A stretch of 11,130 nt of DNA from Baffinella frigidus. Its lineage: Eukaryota; Cryptophyceae; Cryptomonadales; Baffinellaceae. Below, piece after piece: positions 5,035 through 10,437 of this stretch. The DNA is taken from contig MU646330.1 in NCBI GenBank assembly GCA_026770585.1, positions 461,360-472,489 on the forward strand, given 5' to 3'. A model generated the notes under the pieces. It had not been told where the DNA came from, did not search any database, and saw only the letters and a list, made by a program, of their open reading frames with translations. A program made the translations under genes and the position numbers. The first letter of the stretch is position 1, and each line of letters begins with the position of its first letter.

Positions 5035-7183
5035 CTGCTCAGGACAGAAAGTGGCCGTGTCAAGTTAGGGCATGTCAACTTAGGGCGTGTCAACTTAGGG
5101 CATCGTGTACCTGACGATACGAGAAGTTTCAGTGCCGGTATGAAGAAATGTCTGAAGCCTAATTAAATTTACTTTGCCCTAACTGATTTCTCCTATTCAA
5201 CCTCGTATTGAAAAGAAGCTGGTTCAGTTATCTTCCGAGATGAACTTTGTCTCAGTCAGGACCTCTCTCGGCCACCGAAAAATGCTCTTGTAACTGCGTA
5301 CATTCATAAGGTAACGTCCTGAAAACCAGGTAATTAGGCCTACGGTATTGCCTACGGTAGGCCGTAGGGCCCCTAGGACCGCGTGCATCTGACCATGTTT
5401 AATTTTAATGAAAATGCACTAGCAACGGGATGCTGGCCCTATTTATATTCAGACCTTTCTTCATGGTAGGAAGTTAAGTATGTGGTAGGTAGTTAAGTAA
5501 ATTTGCATCCAGAACTTTCTGCATGGCACCACTGACAGCCTGACGCCATGTTGGTGTATCCTCTTGCCGGTTTTATAGTAGAATAATACCTTTAGTTGGA
5601 GCCATTTTTGACCTTTGGCCTGTAGTAAAGATCTCAAGATTTCATCGCAGCTCGATTTTTTTAGCAGATTCTGGAGCTGAAAGCCAAATCTCGACGATCT
5701 GAGCTTTCAGATTTGAAAAAAGATGAAATTTAGGTTTGAAATTCAGTTGAATACCGGTAACCTCCATTTATGACTTATGAAATGAAACCGGCAAGAGGAT
5801 AATGAAAAAATCATACGTTCAGTGCTTTGGTATCGGTGCTGAAGTGCACCTCGCCCCCTCCCACATATATGTGCACCCCCACAGACTACCTCTGTCTGAG
5901 TTTCGTTCTGGCTCGTCCTTGAAAGTATTCAAGAGCAGAAATTCAGTACAAAAGGGCGAGTAGAAAGCCTTTAGGACGAGCCAGAATAAAACTCAGGCAG
6001 AGCTAGACAGAGGCTGCGTCTGACCACCAACCCTCACGGGCTGAGCAAATCGATGATTTTCGATATTCAATTTCAAGGCAAAATGGCTCCACAGCCGCCG
6101 GAATCTGGCGACCTCCAAGGGAAATACGTGACCTCAGATTCGACGATTTGCTCAGGCTGTCAGGGTTGGTGGTCTGAGCAGGGAGAGCTCCTGCCTAAGA
6201 TCCCTTCGTTCTAAAAATGCCCGAAGCTCCCCGACCCGAAACAAGCTGTTTCGGATTGCTGGTGGCATACGCGAACTCATGCACCTTGTGGCTCTTCCTG
6301 CTTTTTGTTCTGGCTCGTACTAATGGCGTTCTATTCGCCCTTTTGTACTGGATTTCTGCCCTTGAATACTTTTCAGGACGAGCCAGAATGAAACTCAGGC
6401 AGAGCTAGACCTTGTGGGGATCGCCGCGCGACCCCCCTCCCGGTACACACACCCCAACTTTGACACACGCGACCCCCCTCAGGTCGGTGGGCTGGGGGGG
6501 GGGGGGCATACCTGTTGGCCCTGGAGCAGAGGAGGGTGCGGTAGCGCTGCGGGTGGAGGCCGCGCTCCCACACCCCGTGCGCGAAGGGGCAGCGCGTCCC
6601 GCGCCGGCACGCCCCTGTGCGCTCGTACTCGGAGCACGGGTTCGCCTGCTCACGCACAGGGCGGTCGGTGCGCAGACGAAGATGGCTGGGTCAGGGCTGT
6701 GCGAGCAGGGTGCGGGTGTCCCGCTGGACCGACGCGCGTGAGGGGTGTACCGAATGGTAGGCGGGGTTGCGCCTCCGTGCGACCTCCCCCTCGTGCGCGT
6801 ACGGACATAACGTCCAGTCATGCGGGTGCGGGTCCGCGCACAAGCGCAGTTTGAACGCGTACATGGCCTCCATATCCTCCAGGCTCTCCCCCTTCAGCGG
6901 GAAGTAGCTCGCTGGTTCGCGGGTCGCCTTCTCCAACGCCGCACCCGCACTTGCTCCTCCCAGCTTCTCCTTCGCTTCCACCTCTTTAACTGCGGGGGAG
7001 CGGCGCCCTGCCGTTAGCAAAATGAAAAAGGGGGAAATGAAGCCAATCAGGGGTGCGCTCACCTGGGGAGTCCGGGATTGCTTGCAGCATCTGCTCACCC
7101 CCCCAATCCTCCTCGTCGTCCCCCCAGTAGGATCCGTGACCGGCGACGAGCCGCCCATCGCGCACAGACTCCCCGAAAACCAT
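4944..7183 (-). CDS. RR-TZF (plant-type tandem CCCH) zinc-finger protein, four visible exons, probably partial at both ends
   Basis: The coding sequence is join(7183-7063, 7007-6751, 6645-6512, 5034-4944) on the minus strand, 603 nt and 201 residues in one frame. Residues 97-112 form C-x5-H-x4-C-x3-H, followed by the ARRRNP segment. Residues 130-149 form C-x8-C-x5-C-x3-H and, after exactly 16 residues, 166-181 form C-x5-C-x4-C-x3-H ending in CFFAH. HDWT, ARRR, LHP-x2-YRT and CFFAHS are family landmarks. These spacings are those of plant RR-TZF proteins, which bind AU-rich or other mRNA elements, promote mRNA turnover and often sit in P-bodies and stress granules. That role is inferred from the family, not shown here. 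Residues 1-96 are unlike any domain I recognise; an acidic GDDEEDW stretch is near residues 21-27. The ATG at 7183 is the first in-frame ATG of the first visible exon, but the frame is open back to the TAG at 7283-7285, so an upstream exon is possible. The 3' end is also open. Confidence 0.88.
5060..5103 (+). repeat. 16-bp triplicate at the 3' end of intron 3
   Basis: GTGTCAAGTTAGGGCAT, then CATGTCAACTTAGGGC and GTGTCAACTTAGGGCAT in tandem. Read on the minus strand it offers CTAAC and two CTAAG units at branch-point distance from the acceptor at 5035. Confidence 0.85.
5104..5327. other. intron interior without recognised features
   Basis: This AT-richer stretch inside RR-TZF intron 3 shows no repeat, open frame or RNA structure that I can support. 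Confidence 0.5.
5328..5383. repeat. fragment of the CCTACGGTAGG-rich palindromic repeats
   Basis: GGCCTACGGTATTGCCTACG then GTAGGCCGTAGGGCCCCTAG resembles the interior of the 159-bp family without its terminal repeats. Confidence 0.65.
5557..5801. mobile_element. 245-bp MITE-like element with 17-bp terminal inverted repeats and TA ends
   Basis: TATCCTCTTGCCGGTTT (5557-5573) and AAACCGGCAAGAGGATA (5785-5801) are perfect inverted repeats. The TA at each end fits a TA target duplication. The interior has an imperfect hairpin (CTGAAAG...CTTTCAG) and no open frame of interest. It lies inside RR-TZF intron 3. Confidence 0.82.
5886..6006 (-). mobile_element. 121-bp inverted-repeat element, intronic copy 1, with 5-bp ACAGA flanks
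   Basis: CTACCTCTGTCTGAG...TTCTGGCTCGTCCT at the left mirrors AGGACGAGCCAGAAT...CTCAGGCAGAGCTAG at the right, about 30 bp each. ACAGA directly precedes (5881-5885) and follows (6007-6011) it, consistent with a 5-bp target duplication. Confidence 0.85.
6014..6181. mobile_element. inverted-repeat element of about 168 bp (GACCACCAACCCT termini)
   Basis: 6022-6052 and 6144-6174 match as inverted repeats at 28 of 31 positions (GACCACCAACCCT and CTGAGCAAATCG parts), with weaker pairing outwards to CTGC/GCAG. It is a single copy in the window, inside intron 3. Confidence 0.8.
6288..6408 (+). mobile_element. 121-bp inverted-repeat element, intronic copy 2, with ACCTT flanks
   Basis: This copy has the same family and length as 5886-6006 in the opposite orientation, ending GACGAGCCAGAATGAAACTC then AGGCAGAGCTAG. 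ACCTT (extending to ACCTTGTGG) is at 6283-6287 and 6409-6413. The left terminus is diverged (GTGGCTCTTCCTG for CTAGCTCTGCCTG). Confidence 0.85.
6512..6645 (-). CDS. RR-TZF gene, exon with finger 2 and the start of finger 3
   Basis: This 134-nt exon begins ANPCSEYER. C130-x8-C139-x5-C145-x3-H149 is followed by GVWERGLHPQRYRTLLC, which closely resembles the plant GVFE-x-WLHP-x2-YRT-x2-C stretch. C166 is the first ligand of finger 3, placed exactly 16 residues after H149. The exon ends CAACAG|GTATGC inside an Arg codon (phase 2). Confidence 0.92.
6646..6750 (-). other. intron 2 of the RR-TZF gene (105 nt)
   Basis: It starts GTACAC and ends GTGAGCAG. Reading through gives an in-frame TGA, so it must be removed. 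CTGAC in its second half is a possible branch point. It is phase 0 and divisible by three in length. Confidence 0.75.
6751..7007 (-). CDS. RR-TZF gene, exon with the first (C-x5-H) finger and ARRR motif
   Basis: This 257-nt exon completes the split Gly codon and encodes 85 more residues. Its N-terminal half is Ala/Glu/Lys-rich. It then reads MYAFKLRLC, the conserved lead-in of plant RR domains, followed by C97-x5-H103-x4-C108-x3-H112 with HDWT and CPYAH. HEGEVARRRNPAYHS matches the basic arginine-rich linker of the family. It ends in CATTCG|GTACAC, a weaker donor than those of the other introns, but the next exon resumes the family alignment exactly. Confidence 0.88.
7008..7062 (-). other. 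intron 1 of the RR-TZF gene (55 nt)
   Basis: GTGAGCG at the 5' end and TTTTTCATTTTGCTAACGG before the CAG at the 3' end. CTAAC is a classical branch-point match but lies only a few bases before the AG. Removal joins a phase-1 Gly codon without a frame change. Confidence 0.8.
7063..7183 (-). CDS. RR-TZF gene, first visible exon
   Basis: This exon encodes about 40 residues from a possible start ATG (7183-7181), beginning MVFGESV and running through GDDEEDWGGEQ to AIPDSP. It ends in CCCCAG|GTGAGC, a strong 5' splice site, after the first base of a Gly codon. The frame has no stop back to TAG at 7283-7285, and CTGCAG at 7275-7270 could be the acceptor of an upstream intron. The true protein start may therefore lie in an exon further upstream (higher coordinates). 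No conserved domain is seen here. Confidence 0.7.
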
Positions 7184-7244
7184 CGGCGCGAGGTCTTGTT
7201 TTTCAAGACAGGCAAAATCCGGGAACTCCGGATCCCCCGAAACG

Positions 7245-7345
7245 CGATCCGAAAGCAAAAATGCTTTCTCTGCAGATCCCTTCTACGGAACGGCGTGTCG
7301 TTGGCATATGTTGGGAGAAATTAAAACCTAAAGGACCTAAAGGAC
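7245..7345 (+). repeat. dispersed direct repeat overlapping the 5' edge of the RR-TZF gene
   Basis: GATCCGAAAG...ATGC...CATATGTTGGGAG...CCTAAAGGACCTAAAG is found again, diverged, at 7682-7772. It covers the possible upstream splice acceptor at 7270. Confidence 0.6.
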
Positions 7346-7382
7346 CTATCCCGATTACTGACGTACTCGTAACCTGTAACCC

Positions 7383-7502
7383 TGCAGGGGTACCTCGATC
7401 ACAAGAAATCGTCATCCCCTAGGACCCTACAGTAGGCCAATGCCTAGGGCCCTACGGTGGTCCTAGGGGGGGGCGCGTTTCTTATGAGCGAGGTACCCCT
7501 GT
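7383..7502 (+). mobile_element. inverted-repeat element (GAGCGAGGTACCCCTG family), copy 1, 120 bp
   Basis: CAGGGGTACCTCGATCACAA and TTATGAGCGAGGTACCCCTG are diverged terminal inverted repeats followed by TA on the right. The interior carries CCTAGGACCCTACAGTAGG and GGGCCCTACGGTGGTCCTAG. Confidence 0.82.
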
Positions 7503-7563
7503 ACCTCGGATCATACAGGTTGTGAGCCAGGCATCACGAGCGTTCTAGCTCTGCCTGAATATG

Positions 7564-7668
7564 TATCCCTGAAGTGGCCAGTAGGCTCATACGCCCTACC
7601 GTAGGGCCCTAGGACCTGCCTAGGACCTCTTGGCCGTCAAATTTGATGGCATGGCCACTTAAGGGATA
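7564..7668 (+). mobile_element. 105-bp MITE-like element, copy 1
   Basis: TATCCCTGAAGTGGCCA and TGGCCACTTAAGGGATA are terminal inverted repeats with one mismatch. The interior has GCCCTACCGTAGGGCCCTAG and the AAATTT-centred palindrome. It directly follows a scrap of the 121-bp CTAG family end (CTAGCTCTGCCTGA, about 7545). Confidence 0.9.
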
Positions 7669-7681
7669 GGGGGGCTTGATG

Positions 7682-7772
7682 TGATCCGAAAGGAAGCATG
7701 CCCTTTCCACAGAAACAGTTGCGGGGTCCGCCTATGTTGGGAGCTCGAAGAACATAATGGACCTAAAGATAA
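7682..7772 (+). repeat. second copy of the 7245-7345 repeat
   Basis: GATCCGAAAGGAAGCATGC, CCTATGTTGGGAG and GGACCTAAAGATAAAATGG follow the same order as in 7245-7345, with substitutions and indels. On the minus strand it would be a diverged duplicate of the start of the first visible RR-TZF exon. Confidence 0.6.
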
Positions 7773-7795
7773 AATGGGCTCGCCTGGAGCCTCGC

Positions 7796-7900
7796 TATCC
7801 CTTAAGTGGCCAGCCGGTCAAATTTGACCGGCAAGAGGTCCTTGGCAGGTCCTAGGACCCTACGGTAGGGTTTATGAGACTACTGGCCACGTAAGGGATA
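7796..7900 (-). mobile_element. 105-bp MITE-like element, copy 2
   Basis: The termini TATCCCTTAAGTGGCCA and TGGCCACGTAAGGGATA pair with one mismatch. The interior is in the opposite orientation to copy 1 and contains CCGGTCAAATTTGACCGG, a compensated version of the internal palindrome. Confidence 0.9.
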
Positions 7901-8009
7901 GATGTATTCTCGCAGTTCCTTTTTACTGTCATTTCTGCCTAAATCCATCGCGCCCGTTCTTAACTTATGCAGAGCTAGGCATTTTCTGCTGTGCTGCACT
8001 CTAGTCGCG

Positions 8010-8168
8010 AAACCTTTGGAAAGTTCGGTAGTTTCTCCTACGGCATTGCCTAGGACCTCCTACCGTAGGCCAAAATCCTAGGACATTTTGGTCCTAGGAG
8101 CCCTACAGCCTACGGTAGGTAGGTCCTACCTAAATCCGTAGGGAAACTTTCGAACTTTCCGAAGGTTT
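8010..8168 (-). mobile_element. 159-bp inverted-repeat element, copy 2
   Basis: AAACCTTTGGAAAGTTCGG at the left and CGAACTTTCCGAAGGTTT at the right pair as inverted repeats. It is an end-to-end inverted copy of 4553-4711 with identical length. Similarity to the other copy's flank (TTCATAGGG) suggests the mobile unit may be slightly longer. Confidence 0.88.
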
Positions 8169-8339
8169 CCCTATGAACTCGTAATCCCTGCCCCCCCCCC
8201 GCTAAGACTGGCTTCAAAATATCGTGAAGCCTGGTTCTTTTCCTTCTTATCATTATCTCGCCATCACTGATTAATCCTGTGTATTACGCTGGGCGTGTAC
8301 CTGCCTGCACCACCCTCCCGATGCCCCATTCTCTAGCCT
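8169..8339. other. spacer without recognised features
   Basis: It begins with a C-run after CCCTG, then a mixed sequence. No gene or repeat is supported. Confidence 0.5.
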
Positions 8340-8443
8340 TATCCCTTAAGTGACCAGTAGGCGCATACGCCCTACCGTAGGGCCCTAGGGCCTGCCTAGG
8401 ACCTCGTGCGGGTCAAATTTGACGGCATGGCCACTTAAGGGAT
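8340..8443 (+). mobile_element. 105-bp MITE-like element, copy 3
   Basis: TATCCCTTAAGTGACCA at the left and TGGCCACTTAAGGGAT at the right, with the same interior order as copy 1. The right TA is TT here. Confidence 0.88.
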
Positions 8444-8485
8444 TCGCCAAAAACGCATCGGGGGTCCCCCAAAAAGCATTCACCT

Positions 8486-8606
8486 TAAAAAGGCACCTCG
8501 CTCATAAGAAACTGCCTCTTCCCTAGGACCACCATAGGGCCCTACGCATAGGCTTAATGTAGGGTCCTAGGAGAAGGCGGTTTCTTATGAGCGAGGTACC
8601 CCTGTA
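8486..8606 (+). mobile_element. inverted-repeat element (GAGCGAGGTACCCCTG family), copy 2, 121 bp
   Basis: CACCTCGCTCATAAGAAAC and GTTTCTTATGAGCGAGGTAC are long inverted repeats; the extreme left end is diverged (TAAAAAGG for TACAGGGG). The right end is TA. Confidence 0.87.
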
Positions 8607-8627
8607 CGGCCCGTGGAGACCTCTCGC

Positions 8628-8701
8628 TATCCCTCAAGTGGCCAGTAGGCGCATACGCCCTACCGTAGGGCCCTAGGACCTGCCTAGGACCTCTTGGCCG
8701 T
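8628..8701 (+). mobile_element. 105-bp MITE-like element, copy 4, right end missing
   Basis: TATCCCTCAAGTGGCCAGTA and the interior up to CTCTTGGCCGT match copy 1, then the sequence changes abruptly to GTCCCCTCGGAAGGGG. The right third and terminal repeat are gone. Confidence 0.88.
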
Positions 8702-8879
8702 GTCCCCTCGGAAGGGGGCGTGTCCCCTTCCGAAACTTCAAGAAAGAGAGTGTATTGATCACAGGACAACCACTCGGAACGCTACGAGGAACCGTGCTTA
8801 AGTTAATTATTGGAGGAACCGTGCTTAAGTCAATTATTGGATTCTTGCCCAAGAGATGGCGCTCATCCGGCGAGGTGGG

Positions 8880-8976
8880 CGTGCAGGCCCGCCCCCTACC
8901 ATAACCCACCTCGGAAAAGTGTTTTTTAAAAGCATCACGGTACTAATTACAATCTTAAAAGGACGCGCCCGTACTT
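8880..8976 (+). repeat. 96-bp dispersed direct repeat, copy 1
   Basis: GTGCAGGCCCGCCCCCTACC, ATAACCCACCTC and CAATCTTAAAAGGACGCGC recur in order at 10288-10382. The preceding GATGGCGCTCATCCGGCG (about 8858) recurs separately at about 9006. Confidence 0.88.
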
Positions 8977-9089
8977 AACGGCTCCAACGCCCAGGGCAAA
9001 TCTGAGATGGCGCTCATCCGGCGCCGGGGTCCTCCGGGGCGTTGGCAAGCTCTTGCTCTGCCACTCCGATCAACTGCCATCACGCCAAT

Positions 9090-9120
9090 ATGTCAACTTT
9101 GGGGGATGTCAACTTTGGTG
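9090..9120 (+). repeat. 16-bp tandem duplication
   Basis: ATGTCAACTTTGGGGG is followed by ATGTCAACTTTGG. It resembles the ATGTCAACTTAGGG triplicate at 5060-5103. Confidence 0.7.
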
Positions 9121-9184
9121 CCACTATTGTACACGCCGACTCATAAAACGGGATGGATGGCAAAAACGCCTAAAAAAAACGGCG

Positions 9185-9289
9185 TATCCCTTAAGTGGCG
9201 AGGCCGTCAAATTTGACGGCCAAGAGGTCCTAGGCAGGTCCTAAGGCCCTACGGTAGGGCGTATGCGCCTACTGGGCACTTAAGGGATA
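9185..9289 (-). mobile_element. 105-bp MITE-like element, copy 5
   Basis: TATCCCTTAAGTGGCGA and GGGCACTTAAGGGATA pair. The interior is reversed relative to copy 1 and includes GCCGTCAAATTTGACGGC and GGCCCTACGGTAGGGCG. Confidence 0.9.
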
Positions 9290-9331
9290 AAGCGGCGCAT
9301 GGACCGCGATCGCGGATCTAATCCCGCCGAG

Positions 9332-9452
9332 TACAGGGGTATCTCGCTCATAAGAAACGCCCACCCCCCTAGGACCACCATAGGACCCTAGGCATAGCCC
9401 TACTGTAGGGTCCTACGGGTTGGCGCTTTCTTATGAGCGAGGTACCCCTGTA
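9332..9452 (+). mobile_element. inverted-repeat element (GAGCGAGGTACCCCTG family), copy 3, 121 bp
   Basis: TACAGGGGTATCTCGCTCAT and ATGAGCGAGGTACCCCTGTA are inverted repeats with one mismatch, with AAGAAACGCC/GGCGCTTTCTT continuing the pairing. This is the best-preserved copy. Its right TA is also the left TA of the element at 9451-9558. Confidence 0.92.
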
Positions 9453-9558
9453 TTCAAGGTGAAAGCGACCTGGAACGAAAATTACTACACAATTGTTTTT
9501 ACTATTACTTGTATGGACCAATTGTGTTATAATTTTCGTTACCAGGCCAACTTGAATA
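9451..9558. mobile_element. 108-bp foldback element with TA ends
   Basis: TATTCAAGGTG...CCTGGAACGAAAATTAC...ACACAATTG pairs with CAATTGTGT...AATTTTCGTTACCAGG...CAACTTGAATA around a short AT-rich loop. It is a single copy in the window. Confidence 0.85.
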
Positions 9559-9566
9559 CTCGTCAG

Positions 9567-9835
9567 GATGAGATCTCGTCTTAGCCGACCTGGGCCCGTC
9601 TTGTGGCTCATACCCTTTTGGATCACTCGTTTCTGGTGCTCTCTTGGCTAAGAGTAATGAAGAAGAAGAAGAAGAAGCAGAACACGAAGAAGAAGAAGCA
9701 GACGGAGAAGAAGAAGAACAACAACAGCAACAACAAGAAGAAGTAAAGAAGCTGCGCACGCCCTACCGTAGGGCCTCAGGACCTGTCTTCAACAACAAGA
9801 AGAAGGACCTCGACCGCGTCCCGGATCTCTCCTTA
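9567..9835 (+). repeat. duplicated GAA-tract unit, copy 1
   Basis: GAGATCTCGTCTTAGCCGAC, CCTGGGCCCGTC, TGTGGCTCATAC, CTTTTGGATCACTC and CTCTCTTGGCTAAGAGTA precede a GAA/CAA-rich tract (about 9658-9745). After it come an ACGCCCTACCGTAGGGCC scrap and CGACCGCGTCCCGGATCTC. The same order occurs in copy 2. The Glu-rich open frame (from TTG 9644) lacks an ATG start and uses almost only GAA. Confidence 0.82.
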
Positions 9836-9840
9836 TAACT

Positions 9841-10170
9841 AAGACGAGATCGAGTAGACCTGGGCCCGTCGTGTGGCTCATACTCTTTTGGATCACTCAT
9901 CTTGAGTGCTCTCTTGGCTGAGAGTACTAAAGAAGAAGAAGAACAAGAAGAAGAACCAGCAGAAGAAGGAAAAGAAGAAGAAGAAGAAGACGCAGAAGAA
10001 GGAAAAGAAGAAGAAGAACAAGCAGAAGAAGGAAAAGAAGAAGAAGAAGAAGCAGAAAAACAAGCAGAAGAAGGAAAAGAAGAAAAAGAAGAAGAAGAAG
10101 AACACGCAGAACAAGAAGAAGAAGAAGAACAAGACACAGACCTCCATCGCGTCCCGGAACTCGGCACACT
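9841..10170 (+). repeat. duplicated GAA-tract unit, copy 2
   Basis: AAGACGAGATCGAGTAGACC, CCTGGGCCCGTC, TGTGGCTCATAC and CTCTCTTGGCTGAGAGTACT lead into a 210-bp GAA-rich tract with CAA, GCA and AAA interruptions, then CATCGCGTCCCGGAACTC. A Glu-rich frame is open (TTG 9902 to 10186) but is best explained by the triplet repeat. The tract is purine-only over long runs and could form triplex (H-)DNA. Confidence 0.82.
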
Positions 10171-10287
10171 CCGGTACAAACCCTGAAATTTTAAACCCTC
10201 AAAGTACGAAATGGCTCCAACGCCACGCCAAACCCAAGATATAATCTATAGGTGACAGGACTAGATTGTCGCATCCCGGATCTCGTC

Positions 10288-10382
10288 GTGCAGGCCCGTC
10301 CCCTAACATAACCCACCTCACAAAAATAGTTTTAAAGAGCACCGCGGTACTAGCTTCAATCTTAAAAGGACGCGCTGGTACA
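10288..10382 (+). repeat. 96-bp dispersed direct repeat, copy 2
   Basis: GTGCAGGCCCGTCCCCTAAC through CAATCTTAAAAGGACGCGC matches 8880-8976. Confidence 0.88.
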
Positions 10383-10437
10383 AGGCGGGATGGATTGTAA
10401 AGCGGCGCACGGACCTCGATCGCGTCCCGGATCTCGG

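Larger units (their letters stand above)
5035..6511 (-). other. intron 3 of the RR-TZF gene (1477 nt), filled with short inverted-repeat elements
   Basis: The donor is CAG|GTATGCC. The acceptor is TTTCTGTCCTGAGCAG|G, with CTAAC about 30 nt upstream as a branch-point candidate. Joining the exons completes AG+G=Arg and places the next Cys five residues after C166, which is the main proof. The intron contains inverted-repeat elements at 5557-5801, 5886-6006, about 6014-6181 and 6288-6408, plus a fragment at 5328-5383. Confidence 0.82.

Noticed and set aside
6183-6294. A minus-strand frame reading KVHEFAY, which at first looked like a degenerate third zinc finger with correct spacing after C166
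   Set aside because: The acceptor and first codons would come from the terminal repeat of the 121-bp element, two Cys and one His would be lost, and the exon at 5034-4944 gives all ligands with a much better acceptor and correct phase.
6412-6854. Long plus-strand open frames opposite the zinc-finger exons
   Set aside because: They are Arg/Gly/Pro-rich antisense shadows of GC-rich exons with no domain.
9644-10186. Poly-Glu/Lys proteins from the GAA-rich tracts
   Set aside because: There is no ATG at a credible start, nearly exclusive GAA codons and a triplet microsatellite origin. Kept as repeats.
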